DNA from: Candidatus Bathyarchaeum sp.
GTDB lineage: Archaea > Thermoproteota > Bathyarchaeia > Bathyarchaeales > Bathyarchaeaceae
Assembly (NCBI GenBank): GCA_026014565.1
Contig: JAOZIB010000001.1
Span: forward strand, 62,001-126,000
DNA: 64,000 nucleotides
Reading direction: 5' to 3'
A program made the translations under genes and the position numbers. The notes below the pieces were generated by a model. It had not been told where the DNA came from. It saw nothing but the letters and a program-made list of their open reading frames with translations, and did no database searches. The number at the start of each line of letters is the position of its first letter. Within the stretch, counting starts at the first letter, position 1. Shown one piece after another: positions 50,956 through 59,398 of the stretch.

Positions 50956-51615
50956 ATGGTTAAGGCAGTTATCTTTGACTGGGACGGAACCCTTGCGGAC
51001 ACTCGAAAAGCGGTAGTTCAATCCTTTCAGACAGTTTTGACAAAAGCAGGCTGTACAGTAACTAAAGAGTTCATCGAGCGCCTCATGGGCGTGGGAACCA
51101 AAAAGACAATCCTTGAAGCGTATAAACAGTGCAACATCAGAATCAACGTTGAAACGTTAGATAATTTGTCTAAAGAGAAGGTTAAAATTCAAGCAGAACT
51201 GACACATTTGGTTCAAGTTTTTGATGGAGTCACTAAACTCTTAGATGCCCTTCAAACCAAAACAAAACTGGCAGTTGCAACAATGAGCGGCAGACAAGTA
51301 ATAGACAAAACTCTTACAGAAAAAAACCTTGAAGGATATTTTGAAACAATAATTTCAGCCGATGATATTAGCAACCCAAAACCCAATCCAGAGATTTTTC
51401 TAAAGACTGCCAAAACGTTAGGGGTTCTTCCTAAGGATTGTGTGGTTGTTGAGGATTCAATTTTTGGTGTAAAAGCTGCCAAAGACGCTAAAATGAAATG
51501 CATTGCAGTTTCTTCTGGAGTTTACAGTAATGAGGAGCTTCAAAACGAGCACCCTGATATTGTTGTGGATGGAGTTTGGGAAAAAGAAAGGATTCTGAAG
51601 TTTATTTTCTCTTAG
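50956..51615 (+). CDS. HAD-superfamily phosphatase in the AMP phosphorylase operon
   Basis: A 219-residue HAD with beta-phosphoglucomutase-like cap: motif I FDWDGTLADTRKA, MSGRQV, motif III lysine in ISNPKPNPEIF, motif IV VVEDSIFGVKAAKDA. All catalytic Asp/Lys/Asp residues are present, so it should be an active phosphatase or mutase. It starts 17 nt after the AMP phosphorylase gene and is probably co-transcribed. It might remove or rearrange a sugar phosphate of the pathway, for example 2-phosphoglycolate from the RuBisCO oxygenase side reaction; this is inference from position only. Confidence 0.85.
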   Translation: MVKAVIFDWDGTLADTRKAVVQSFQTVLTKAGCTVTKEFIERLMGVGTKKTILEAYKQCNIRINVETLDNLSKEKVKIQAELTHLVQVFDGVTKLLDALQTKTKLAVATMSGRQVIDKTLTEKNLEGYFETIISADDISNPKPNPEIFLKTAKTLGVLPKDCVVVEDSIFGVKAAKDAKMKCIAVSSGVYSNEELQNEHPDIVVDGVWEKERILKFIFS

Positions 51616-51668
51616 AAGTTCAGACTAGTTTAGGATTCTGTTGAACGGTTTCTATTGTTTTAAACAAT

Positions 51669-51682
51669 ATGACATACGTCAT
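51669..51682 (+). promoter_or_regulatory. inverted repeat before the TATA box of a COG2522-type regulator
   Basis: Arms ATGAC and GTCAT with a 4-bp spacer, immediately 5' of a TATA-like CTTATATA (51684-51691) and 48 nt from the gene start. A second palindrome, ATTGTTTTAAACAAT, lies at 51654-51668 and may be a terminator or extra site. Confidence 0.5.
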
Positions 51683-51729
51683 TCTTATATAGAATCAAGA
51701 TTGAACATATATTCAGGTGAAAAACGAAA

Positions 51730-52152
51730 ATGCTTCCGTGTGAAGTCGCTGTAAAATCATTAATTCCAGCAATCCGTTCTGCAATAGCAAGAGAGCTAAT
51801 ACAAAGCCATAACCTGAAACAAAAAGAAGTAGCGGTACTTTTGGGAATAACCCAAACAGCAGTCAGCAAATACACACGATTCTACAGAGGAACAGTTATA
51901 GAAGTACAAAGAATCGAAGAAGCAAACATGGTTTTGAAAGAAACAGTATTTTCATTAGCCAACGGCAACATGGACAAATACGAACTGGCAGAAAAATTAT
52001 GCACCATCTGCGCAATAATTCGAGAAAAAGGCGTCATGTGCGAACTTTGCTCACTCTCGGACCCCGACATAGACTGCAGAAAATGTATTGTCTGTTGTCC
52101 AGGGGAAAAATTGAAAGATCAAGAAAGAAAAAATAAAAAGAGACAAAACTAA
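51730..52152 (+). CDS. COG2522-type HTH regulator with C-terminal cysteine cluster
   Basis: A 140-residue protein: LPCEVAVKSLIPAIRSAIAR, then a helix-turn-helix (QKEVAVLLGITQTAVSKYTR), a helical linker and a C-terminal set of cysteines (CTICAIIREKG, CELCSLSDPDIDCRKCIVCC). The Cys pattern suggests a metal or Fe-S site as sensor. Its paralogue at 60482 has the same opening and HTH but a poorer cysteine set. Targets are unknown; the palindromes at its own promoter suggest autoregulation. Confidence 0.82.
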   Translation: MLPCEVAVKSLIPAIRSAIARELIQSHNLKQKEVAVLLGITQTAVSKYTRFYRGTVIEVQRIEEANMVLKETVFSLANGNMDKYELAEKLCTICAIIREKGVMCELCSLSDPDIDCRKCIVCCPGEKLKDQERKNKKRQN

Positions 52153-52197
52153 AGGTCAGCTATTATTCCACAAAAATTAACTTGTTTTTGCGGTAGC

Positions 52198-53100
52198 TTA
52201 TTTTTCAGTTTTCTTTGAAGCAGTCTTTTTTGCAGTTGGTTTTGCAGCTGTTTTAGTTACTGCTTTTTTTGCAGGTTTCTTTGGCTCTGCTTTCTTTTCA
52301 GCTGCTTTTTCTTCAGTTTTTGCTTTGGATTCTGCCTTTACTGGTGTTGCTTCAGCTTTGGTTGCAGTTTTCTTTTTGACTACTTTCTTTGTTGGTTCCT
52401 CAGTTTTTTGTGCACCAGGTTTAGTGAAAGATTCCACAAACTCAACAGTGACGATTTCTGGAACAAAACGTTGAATATCTAGAGCGATGCCACGTTTTGC
52501 TAATTGAACACCTTCAATGTATAAAGATTCGTCAGGCATTTTTACGCTAACAGTTGTTTTAGTAATGGTTAGAACAAATTTTTCAACATCAACTATAGGA
52601 ACACGGCGATGAACTAAGGCCGCGATTTTTTCTTCATTAGTTTTTAGCTGTTTTTGGATGTTTACATCGTAAACTAGTGTTTTTCCAGCCAAAGGGGGGT
52701 TAAAATCCAAAGTTACACGTCCAGACCCAACTGTTCGAACGATTGCGGGTCGTTTGTCGTATTCGATTTGGGCTCCTAGTTGGGGGGTTATTCCCCGAGC
52801 CGCCAATCGTTTGAAGGGAACAAATTTGATTTTTTCGGGGTCGCGGTTTCCAAAGGCGTTTTCTGGTGGGATTTCCACGGTTTCGTCTTTTTTGAGTTTG
52901 AATGTTTGAAGGGCATCGTCAAGGGCTTTTAATACCCAACCTTCTCCAACTACTACTAGGCGGGGTTCGTAGATGTCGCCTTCTTTGTAAAGTTTGTTCT
53001 CTTTTGCGATTGCTTCAGAAGTTGTGTCGAAAACTTCTCCGGTCTCTTTTACTTTACCTGTATAATCAACAATAATGAAGTCGCTTTTCTGAATTGCCAC
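52198..53100 (-). CDS. FKBP-type peptidyl-prolyl isomerase with Lys/Ala-rich tail
   Basis: Cytosolic prolyl isomerase and chaperone. The FKBP core (FIIVDYTGKVKETGEVFDTT, VVVGEGWVLKALDDALQTFK) is interrupted by the archaeal insert-in-flap domain (IEIPPENAFG type motif, ARGITPQLGAQIEYDKRPAI), returns with LDFNPPLAGKTLVYDVNI and continues into a second small domain to about residue 225. The last ~75 residues are a basic AKK/EKAAEKK-type tail, resembling histone H1-like tails, which may bind nucleic acid or ribosomes (inference). No signal peptide. Confidence 0.9.
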   Translation of the reverse strand: MAIQKSDFIIVDYTGKVKETGEVFDTTSEAIAKENKLYKEGDIYEPRLVVVGEGWVLKALDDALQTFKLKKDETVEIPPENAFGNRDPEKIKFVPFKRLAARGITPQLGAQIEYDKRPAIVRTVGSGRVTLDFNPPLAGKTLVYDVNIQKQLKTNEEKIAALVHRRVPIVDVEKFVLTITKTTVSVKMPDESLYIEGVQLAKRGIALDIQRFVPEIVTVEFVESFTKPGAQKTEEPTKKVVKKKTATKAEATPVKAESKAKTEEKAAEKKAEPKKPAKKAVTKTAAKPTAKKTASKKTEK

Positions 53101-53355
53101 ATATATCCTTCCTTAATTACTAGGCTTATCTGCTGATTTTTAGCCATCTGCACCATTCATAAATGTTACGTATGAACTACTTCAGCCAACCAACAATCAA
53201 TCAACCCAGATGGCTTTAAGTAACAAATAATTACATCAAAAAATGCAAGTAATCGACGAGGATTTCAAAAATCAAAGTTTGTGTTAGAAAACCAAAAAGA
53301 AAAAAGAAATGTTAGGGATTTGAAAAAGGGGAAATTAAGCTAAGTTGTAAATGTT

Positions 53356-55164
53356 TTACTCGATTGTCAGCTCGTCTTCGTCGTCTGCTACTTCTTCGAT
53401 TATCTCTTCTTCGATTAGGTCAGCGTCTTCTTCAAAGTCTTCGTCGTCGTCAGAGAGGATTTCAACAGATTCTTCTTCAAGTATAATCTCTTCTGTTGGT
53501 GCATGGAGAACATCTTCAGTGGTGGCAATTTCTTCAGTTGCAGGTATTTCAGGAGTTGCTGCTGGGATTTCATCTACTGTTTCGTCTAGTTGTTCGGTTA
53601 TGGATAGTTCTGGTGCATCTTCAGTTTCAAATTCATCAATAGCTGATTCAACTTCAACTGTTTCTTCAACTGGAGCTTCTACGTCGGCCGTTGCTTCAGG
53701 AACAGTTTCTTCAACACTAACTTCAGGAGCTTCCTCTACTTCAGGAGCGTCAACAGGAACTTCCATGGCTTCTTCAACAGGAGCTTCGACAGGAACTTCA
53801 ACTGGTGCTTCAGCAATTGATTCCATTGGAGCTTCAGATATTTCAGGTTCAGCAATTGCTTCGTCTACAATAGCTTCTGAAACTTCAGCATCAACTTCTG
53901 GGACGTGTGGCAACTCAACAGTTTCTTCTACTGGAGCTTCAGTTTCAACAGAAGCAACAGTTGTCTCTGAAACTGTTTCTTCAACTACTGGTTCAGCAAC
54001 TTCAATGGGAACTTCAACGGTTTCTTCAACTGCAGCTTCAACGGGAGCCATAACTGGAACTTCAGGAGCATCAACAGTTTCCTCAACAGGGAATTCAGTA
54101 TTGATTGTTGTTTCTTCACTTGCTTCTTCTGCACTAACTTCAGGAGCTTCATCTTCAACTTCTGGAGTTTCAACAGGAATTTCTGCAACTGCTTCAACAG
54201 GTGTTCCTATAGGAGCTTCAACTGGGACTTCTGCAACTGGAGCTTCAATAACTGTTTCTTCAAGTACTGGATTTTCAACAGGCATTTCAATTGTCTCTTC
54301 AACTGGAGCTTTGACAGGTGCCTCAACGGCCATTTCAGTTGGAACTTCAACTGGTGTTTCAAAGGTTTCTTCGTCTTCTGGAAGATCAATTGAAGGCGCA
54401 AAAATATCGTCTATCACAATTTCTGCAGGTTCTTCAACTGTGGGTTCCATAGGAGTTTCAAAAGCGTCCATGACTGGTGTTTCCATTGGAGCTTGAACGG
54501 GAACTTCAAACGGTGAAACTGGTTCAGGTGCAAATGCTGCAACAGGTGCTTCCATTGTGGGAGCAAAAGTTTCTTCGACTGGAGCTTCTACAGGTGCTTC
54601 AACAACGGGTGCCTCGGCAACTGGTTCAGGCGCAATTTCAACTGGAGCTTCAACGGGAGCCATAACTGGAACTTCAGGAGCATCAACAGGCATTTCAATT
54701 GTTTCTTCAACTGTGGGGATGTCTAGTTGAGTGGGTTCAACTGTTTTGGGTTCAATTATTTCAATTGATGCTTCTTCGAGAAGAATTGTGCTTACTGCTT
54801 CTTTGAGGTAACTCAATTGCTTTTTCAAGGAGTAAAGACCGTTTGAAAAAGCTACAACTTCGTTAGCGTGAAGTTCATCATCAATCTCTCCAGCAGCATA
54901 CTGAATTTCAGAGTTCGCAAGAAAGATTTCCAAGGTGCCAATTTGGTTTTCTAGTTCCTCTACTTTAGAAGATAATTTGTCAGCCAGTAGTTTTTGGCGC
55001 ATTTCTATGTCGGAAATTATTGTTGAGAGTTCAGTTTCAAGGGAATCATACGTAGAAACCGAAATTTTACCTGAATCATAAAGAGCGTCAAGGGCTTGCT
55101 TCTTTTTCTTAGCTAATTCCAAATCCGTGCTTATTTTCTCGAAAGAGTACTTCCATGAGATCAA
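53356..55164 (-). CDS. CdvA-like coiled-coil protein with a ~450-residue acidic Pro/Val/Glu repeat tail
   Basis: The first ~150 residues (WKYSFEKISTDLELAKKKKQ, GKISVSTYDSLETELSTIIS, FLANSEIQYAAGEIDDELHA) form a coiled coil that I recognise as the family usually labelled CdvA-like in thaumarchaeal and bathyarchaeal genomes. Residues about 150-602 are a highly acidic repeat region with units such as APVEAPVEETVE, containing a longer internal duplication (DAPEVPVMAPVEA twice), and end in an extremely acidic DDDEDFEEDADLIEEE segment. The tail should be extended and disordered. CdvA family members help recruit ESCRT-III-like CdvB in cell division; that role here is inferred. The long Ser-rich frame on the opposite strand is a by-product of the repeats. 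Confidence 0.75.
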   Translation of the reverse strand: MISWKYSFEKISTDLELAKKKKQALDALYDSGKISVSTYDSLETELSTIISDIEMRQKLLADKLSSKVEELENQIGTLEIFLANSEIQYAAGEIDDELHANEVVAFSNGLYSLKKQLSYLKEAVSTILLEEASIEIIEPKTVEPTQLDIPTVEETIEMPVDAPEVPVMAPVEAPVEIAPEPVAEAPVVEAPVEAPVEETFAPTMEAPVAAFAPEPVSPFEVPVQAPMETPVMDAFETPMEPTVEEPAEIVIDDIFAPSIDLPEDEETFETPVEVPTEMAVEAPVKAPVEETIEMPVENPVLEETVIEAPVAEVPVEAPIGTPVEAVAEIPVETPEVEDEAPEVSAEEASEETTINTEFPVEETVDAPEVPVMAPVEAAVEETVEVPIEVAEPVVEETVSETTVASVETEAPVEETVELPHVPEVDAEVSEAIVDEAIAEPEISEAPMESIAEAPVEVPVEAPVEEAMEVPVDAPEVEEAPEVSVEETVPEATADVEAPVEETVEVESAIDEFETEDAPELSITEQLDETVDEIPAATPEIPATEEIATTEDVLHAPTEEIILEEESVEILSDDDEDFEEDADLIEEEIIEEVADDEDELTIE

Positions 55165-55589
55165 ATTCTAACACCCAGTCGAAAGCTACTATAAAAGACC
55201 GAAATAACTGTTTTTAACATGCAGATATATCGGTAGCTGTCAATTCGGACTTCTTTTTGTCAAACAATCCCAAAACTCTTTTAAACAAGCATAGATACCA
55301 TTACACGTACAACATTAATCATTAACATGATTAACTAAATTTAAAACACACATTGTTGCCCAATTTTGCAATAAAATAGAAAATTTTACCAACATAAAAG
55401 GACAGAATGCTGAAGTTTCTAGAAAAAACCTGACAAAAAACAAGAGTCAAATATAGTTCACTGACAAGGATTAATTTAAAATTCAACAAATTAGTCAGGC
55501 AGGTCAAAAACAGTTTACGGTTTTTGTCACAACCCAAAAACATAGAAAAACTTGTTATTCAAACAAATTTTCACATACAACAAAAGAAA
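55165..55589. other. 425-bp interval with a perfect palindrome
   Basis: It contains the promoter of the CdvA-like gene near 55165-55200 and a perfect 8-4-8 inverted repeat TTAATCAT/ATGATTAA at 55315-55334. A 70-codon frame on the minus strand (55331-55543) has no protein-like pattern. No RNA gene was recognised. Confidence 0.5.
55315..55334. repeat. perfect inverted repeat TTAATCAT-TAAC-ATGATTAA
   Basis: Eight-base arms around TAAC, 150 bp before the CdvA-like start and more than 1.3 kb from the start of the G1P dehydrogenase. There is no T-tract behind it, so it looks more like a protein-binding site than a terminator. Confidence 0.5.
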
Positions 55590-56642
55590 CTAAGGAATTA
55601 CCCCAGTCACTTTGGCAAGTTTTTCAGCTGAATCATAATCCAGTTCTTTGGTATCCAAAATAGTATAGCGTTCGGGACGAATGCTACAAGATTGTACTAA
55701 AGCTTTAATAACAGATTCAGGTTTTACGCCAAGCCCTTCAGCAGTTGTAGGGCATCCAGTTTTTTGGATGGTGTCTTTGATTCCTTTCCAATCAATATCA
55801 TAAAGATACGCCATCATTATCGCACCAACTCCACATTGTTGCCCATGCAAACCTCCATTAGATTCAACCACATCAAGGGAATGACTGAACAAATGTTCAG
55901 AACCGCTACATGGTTTGCTGCTTCCAGCAATGCTCATGGCAACTCCACAACTAATCAATGCTTCAAGAACAAGCCTAAGACCTTCTTCAGATCCAGGTTT
56001 GATTAAATCCGCATTTTTTGTAACCAGACGGGCACTCATTAATGCTAAACTTGCTGCATATTCGCCATAGTATTCATTTTTCACTTTGTAAGCTAATTCC
56101 CAATCCCGAACAGAAGTAAATTTGGATACAAGGTCTCCACATCCGCTGGCAGTAAAACGATAATCTGAACGGATAATAACATCAGTATCAGCAACAATCG
56201 CCATAGGAGACTGAGCCATCACAGAATAAGGCTTATTCAAACCCTTAATAGCCGCAACCGGACTTGCGATACCATCATGGGCAGCATTTGTTGGCACACT
56301 TATGAAGGGGAGTCCTTGACGGGTAGAGCTTAGTTTTGCTACATCAATTTTGGTTCCGCCACCAACACCAAGGACAATTTGAGGTTTGGTTTCTTCGATT
56401 CGTTGTTCAACATCACTGACTTCGTGCAATGTTGAAGACCGAACAATAATATAGTCAATATCCATGCCTTTGTCGCTAAGCAAATCAATTACGTTTCGTC
56501 CAGCTATGTCTTGAGTTTCTGGACCCGTTACTACCAGCGCAGATTCGGAAAAGCCTAACTTTTTACAAATATCGCCTAGCAAAAGCAAAGTTTGATGTCC
56601 AACTACAACTTCACGGGGAAGTTGCATTTGATGTAACTTCAT
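55590..56642 (-). CDS. egsA: sn-glycerol-1-phosphate dehydrogenase
   Basis: Makes the archaeal lipid backbone by reducing dihydroxyacetone phosphate to sn-glycerol 1-phosphate. About 350 residues: VLGVGGGTKIDVAKLSSTR is the NAD(P) loop, FISVPTNAAHDGIASPVAAI holds the substrate-phosphate segment, TASGCGDLVSKFTSVRDWEL contains a metal-site aspartate, and PCSGSEHLFSHSLD and GGLHGQQCGVGA contribute zinc-binding histidines. The frame reaches 56678, but ATG 56642 starts at the conserved beginning. It is divergent from the proteasome operon. Confidence 0.93.
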   Translation of the reverse strand: MKLHQMQLPREVVVGHQTLLLLGDICKKLGFSESALVVTGPETQDIAGRNVIDLLSDKGMDIDYIIVRSSTLHEVSDVEQRIEETKPQIVLGVGGGTKIDVAKLSSTRQGLPFISVPTNAAHDGIASPVAAIKGLNKPYSVMAQSPMAIVADTDVIIRSDYRFTASGCGDLVSKFTSVRDWELAYKVKNEYYGEYAASLALMSARLVTKNADLIKPGSEEGLRLVLEALISCGVAMSIAGSSKPCSGSEHLFSHSLDVVESNGGLHGQQCGVGAIMMAYLYDIDWKGIKDTIQKTGCPTTAEGLGVKPESVIKALVQSCSIRPERYTILDTKELDYDSAEKLAKVTGVIP

Positions 56643-56744
56643 TGTCAATGCAATCACCGTTATGACTAAAGGCCACATATTAAAGTTTCAGGGTTTCAGG
56701 CAATAAAAATAATGATTGATAGTTAAAACTAGGGTTTCGAAATG

Positions 56745-56776
56745 TTTTTAAATACGCCAAAGGAGTATATACACCT
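56745..56776 (+). promoter_or_regulatory. promoter of the proteasome-aCPSF1 operon
   Basis: TATA-like TTTTTAAATA (56745-56754) is followed by an imperfect palindrome AGGAGTATATACACCT (56761-56776), which lies where transcription should begin. A leader of about 55 nt and a strong GGGGG ribosome-binding site precede ATG 56833. Confidence 0.6.
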
Positions 56777-56832
56777 CTGACTTCTCCCGAGTCATTCTAT
56801 TAAATAAAAAATATATTTTCGGGGGCAATTAA

Positions 56833-57465
56833 ATGCAAGAAAACATTGAGAAATTAGCATTAAAAGGAACAACAACAGTCGGCGTAGTTTGCACCGACGG
56901 CGTGATTCTATCCTCAGACACACGAGTAACCATGGGATATTTTGTAGCCCACAAACAAGGCAAAAAAATCTACCAAATCGACAACCACATAGGGATGACC
57001 ATCTCAGGAGGAGTAGCAGACGCCCAATACGTCGTTGAAGTTCTCAAAGTAAACGCCAAACTATACAAACTCAACAATGGCAGACCCATGCCAATAAAAT
57101 CCGCAGCCCGATTAGTATCAAACGTCTTGTTCTCCGCACGGGGAGGATTAATGGCACAGATACTTGTAGGCGGATATGATTCTACAGGCCCCCATATATT
57201 CTCATTAGACCCTCTTGGCAGCCTCATGGAAGAGAACTGTGTTGCCACAGGGTCAGGTTCCCCAATAGCATACGGAGTCCTAGAAGACAAATACCAAGAA
57301 GGACTGCCAGTAGAAAAAGTATTACCGGTAGTTGTTCGTGCTGTTGACTCAGCTATGAAAAGAGACATAGCAAGCGGAAACAACTATGACATTGCAGTTA
57401 TAACAAAAGATGAATACCGCTCACTCAGCACTGAAGAAAAAAAGGCAATTCTAGAGGGCTCCTGA
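56833..57465 (+). CDS. psmB: proteasome subunit beta
   Basis: Catalytic subunit of the 20S proteasome. A 12-residue propeptide is cut before Thr13 (ALKG-TTTVGVV). Asp29 in SSDTRV and Lys45 in KQGKKI complete the Thr/Asp/Lys active centre at the expected distances 17 and 33, and SGVADAQ-like and GSGSPIAYGVLE motifs follow (ISGGVADAQYV, VATGSGSPIAYG). The enzyme is therefore active. It leads an operon with aCPSF1, 16 nt apart; the alpha subunit is not in the window. Confidence 0.96.
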   Translation: MQENIEKLALKGTTTVGVVCTDGVILSSDTRVTMGYFVAHKQGKKIYQIDNHIGMTISGGVADAQYVVEVLKVNAKLYKLNNGRPMPIKSAARLVSNVLFSARGGLMAQILVGGYDSTGPHIFSLDPLGSLMEENCVATGSGSPIAYGVLEDKYQEGLPVEKVLPVVVRAVDSAMKRDIASGNNYDIAVITKDEYRSLSTEEKKAILEGS

Positions 57466-57481
57466 GGAGCGTTAAAACAGC

Positions 57482-59398
57482 TTGACATCAAATGGAAAAG
57501 ACCAAGTCGACATAAGTCAACACATTCTGGAGAAGATTCCTCCAGAAGCTGAAGTTACTCGTATAGAGTATGAAGGACCTGCTCTTGCGGTTTATACCAA
57601 GAAACCTGAAATTTTAGTTGAACAAAGTTTTGTAATTGCAGAAATTGTTAAGCTGATTCGAAAACGAATTGTTGTCAGGTCTGACCCTTCCATACGAGCC
57701 AAAGAACGCGAAACTGAACGAATCATAAAAGAAGTTGTTTCTGAAGAGGCAGAAATAACTAACATTAATTTTGACCCCAGCCTTGGAGAAGTAATCATCG
57801 AGGCAAAAAAACCCGGAGTGGTCATTGGAAAAAATGGAACAATTCTGCAAGACATCATTAGAAAAACACGATGGCGACCCAGAATTCTACGAAGCCCACC
57901 CATACCATCCAAAATTATTGCTCACATGAGACACTTTTTGTATTCAGAAAGTAAAGAACGAGAACGCATCCTACGAGCAATTGGAGAACGAATTTTCCGA
58001 CCCTCAACCCATGAAGTTGGAGATGTTAGACTCACTGCATTGGGGGGTTTTCGTCAGGTAGGAAGATCAGCCATTCTTGTTCAGACAAGAGAAAGCAACG
58101 TTTTGCTGGACTGTGGAATCAACCCTGGAGCTACAGACCCAACAGTAGCATTTCCAAGACTTGACACCCCACAATTTGATTTAGACACACTAGACGCAGT
58201 AGTCATCAGTCATGCACACTTGGACCATTGTGGATTCTTACCCTTTTTATTCAAATATGGATATGATGGACCAGTTTATTGTTCTGCTCCAACGTCAAGT
58301 CTTATGACTTTGCTTCAGTTGGACTATCTGGACGTTGCAAACAAACAAGGAGTAATGCCTCCTTATGGACAAAAAGACGTCCGAGACACAGTAATGCACA
58401 CCATTCCATTACGATATGGTTCAGTAACTGATATCGCCCCAGATATTCGATTAACTTTGCATAACTCTGGACACATTCTAGGTTCATCGTTAGTGCATCT
58501 GCACATTGGAGAGGGTCTACACAACCTAGTATACACAGGAGACTACAAATATGGAAAATCTATGCTACTTGAACCAGCAGTCGCAATGTTCCCACGCGTT
58601 GAAACAATAATCACTGAAAGTACATACGGTGCACCAGAAGACATAATGCCCACACGAGCAGAATCTGAAGAAAAAATCACCTCAATAATCAACCAAACTT
58701 TAGACAGACAAGGAAAAGTCTTGATTCCTGTTCCTGCAGTAGGAAGAGCACAAGAAATTATGCTGATTATTGATGATTACATGCGCCGAGGAATACTAAA
58801 AGAGGCACCAGTTTTTGTAGAAGGAATGATTTCCGAAGCAACTGCAATTCATACCGCTTATCCCGAGTATTTGGCCAAAAATGTAAGAAACAGCATCTTG
58901 TATGAAGGAATTAACCCCTTCCAGTCAGATTACTTCACTATTGTTGAACATCCAAGCGCACGAGAAGAAATCGTTGACGGCGAACAATGCATCATTCTGG
59001 CCACTTCAGGTATGCTTGAAGGTGGACCAGTAATAGATTACTTTAAACGATTAGCAGCAGACAAACGCAACACTATAATTTTTGTAAGCTACCAAATTGA
59101 TGGAACCCTAGGTTCAAGACTTCAAAAAGGAATGACCGAAGCCCCAATAATAAACGCCAACGGAAAAATGGAAGTAACTACAGTTGAAATGCAAGTAGAG
59201 TCCGTCAGAGGCTTTTCTGGCCACTCAGACCGAAGACAACTAATGAACTATCTTCACAGAATGAAACCAAAACCTGAACGCATAATTGTGTTGCACGGTG
59301 AAAAATCAAAAAGTTTGAGCATGGCACATCTGTTTAAACGCAGATACAACGTAGAGGCTTTGGTTCCCGAAGTTTTAGAAACAATTAAGCTGCGGTAG
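57482..59398 (+). CDS. aCPSF1: KH-domain beta-CASP ribonuclease and transcription terminator
   Basis: Archaeal homologue of CPSF73, an endo/exoribonuclease that cuts at U-rich sites and terminates transcription. The 638-residue protein has an N-terminal KH region of ~140 residues with the GKNG loop (VVIGKNGTILQDIIRKT), a metallo-beta-lactamase domain (VVISHAHLDHCGFLPFL near residue 244, LHNSGHILGSSLVHLH), and the beta-CASP part (TESTYGAP, LATSGMLEGGPVIDYFKRL, RGFSGHSDRRQL, IVLHGEKSKSLSMAH). All metal ligands recognised are present. TTG 57482 is the start. Co-transcription with psmB links protein and RNA turnover. Confidence 0.95.
   Translation: MTSNGKDQVDISQHILEKIPPEAEVTRIEYEGPALAVYTKKPEILVEQSFVIAEIVKLIRKRIVVRSDPSIRAKERETERIIKEVVSEEAEITNINFDPSLGEVIIEAKKPGVVIGKNGTILQDIIRKTRWRPRILRSPPIPSKIIAHMRHFLYSESKERERILRAIGERIFRPSTHEVGDVRLTALGGFRQVGRSAILVQTRESNVLLDCGINPGATDPTVAFPRLDTPQFDLDTLDAVVISHAHLDHCGFLPFLFKYGYDGPVYCSAPTSSLMTLLQLDYLDVANKQGVMPPYGQKDVRDTVMHTIPLRYGSVTDIAPDIRLTLHNSGHILGSSLVHLHIGEGLHNLVYTGDYKYGKSMLLEPAVAMFPRVETIITESTYGAPEDIMPTRAESEEKITSIINQTLDRQGKVLIPVPAVGRAQEIMLIIDDYMRRGILKEAPVFVEGMISEATAIHTAYPEYLAKNVRNSILYEGINPFQSDYFTIVEHPSAREEIVDGEQCIILATSGMLEGGPVIDYFKRLAADKRNTIIFVSYQIDGTLGSRLQKGMTEAPIINANGKMEVTTVEMQVESVRGFSGHSDRRQLMNYLHRMKPKPERIIVLHGEKSKSLSMAHLFKRRYNVEALVPEVLETIKLR

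Noticed and set aside
53351-54496. 381-codon plus-strand frame rich in Ser/Thr/Ala
   Set aside because: Exact shadow of the Pro/Val/Glu repeat tail on the minus strand; the GTTTCTTCAACT-type DNA repeats give open frames on both strands, but only the minus frame has a coiled-coil domain and normal start.
53600-54700. Regularly repeated DNA resembling a repeat array or CRISPR
   Set aside because: Repeat units vary, have no constant spacer size and follow codon periodicity of an APVE-type protein tail.
55331-55543. 70-codon minus-strand hydrophobic frame
   Set aside because: Composition follows AT-rich DNA; no ribosome-binding site and no conserved-looking motif.
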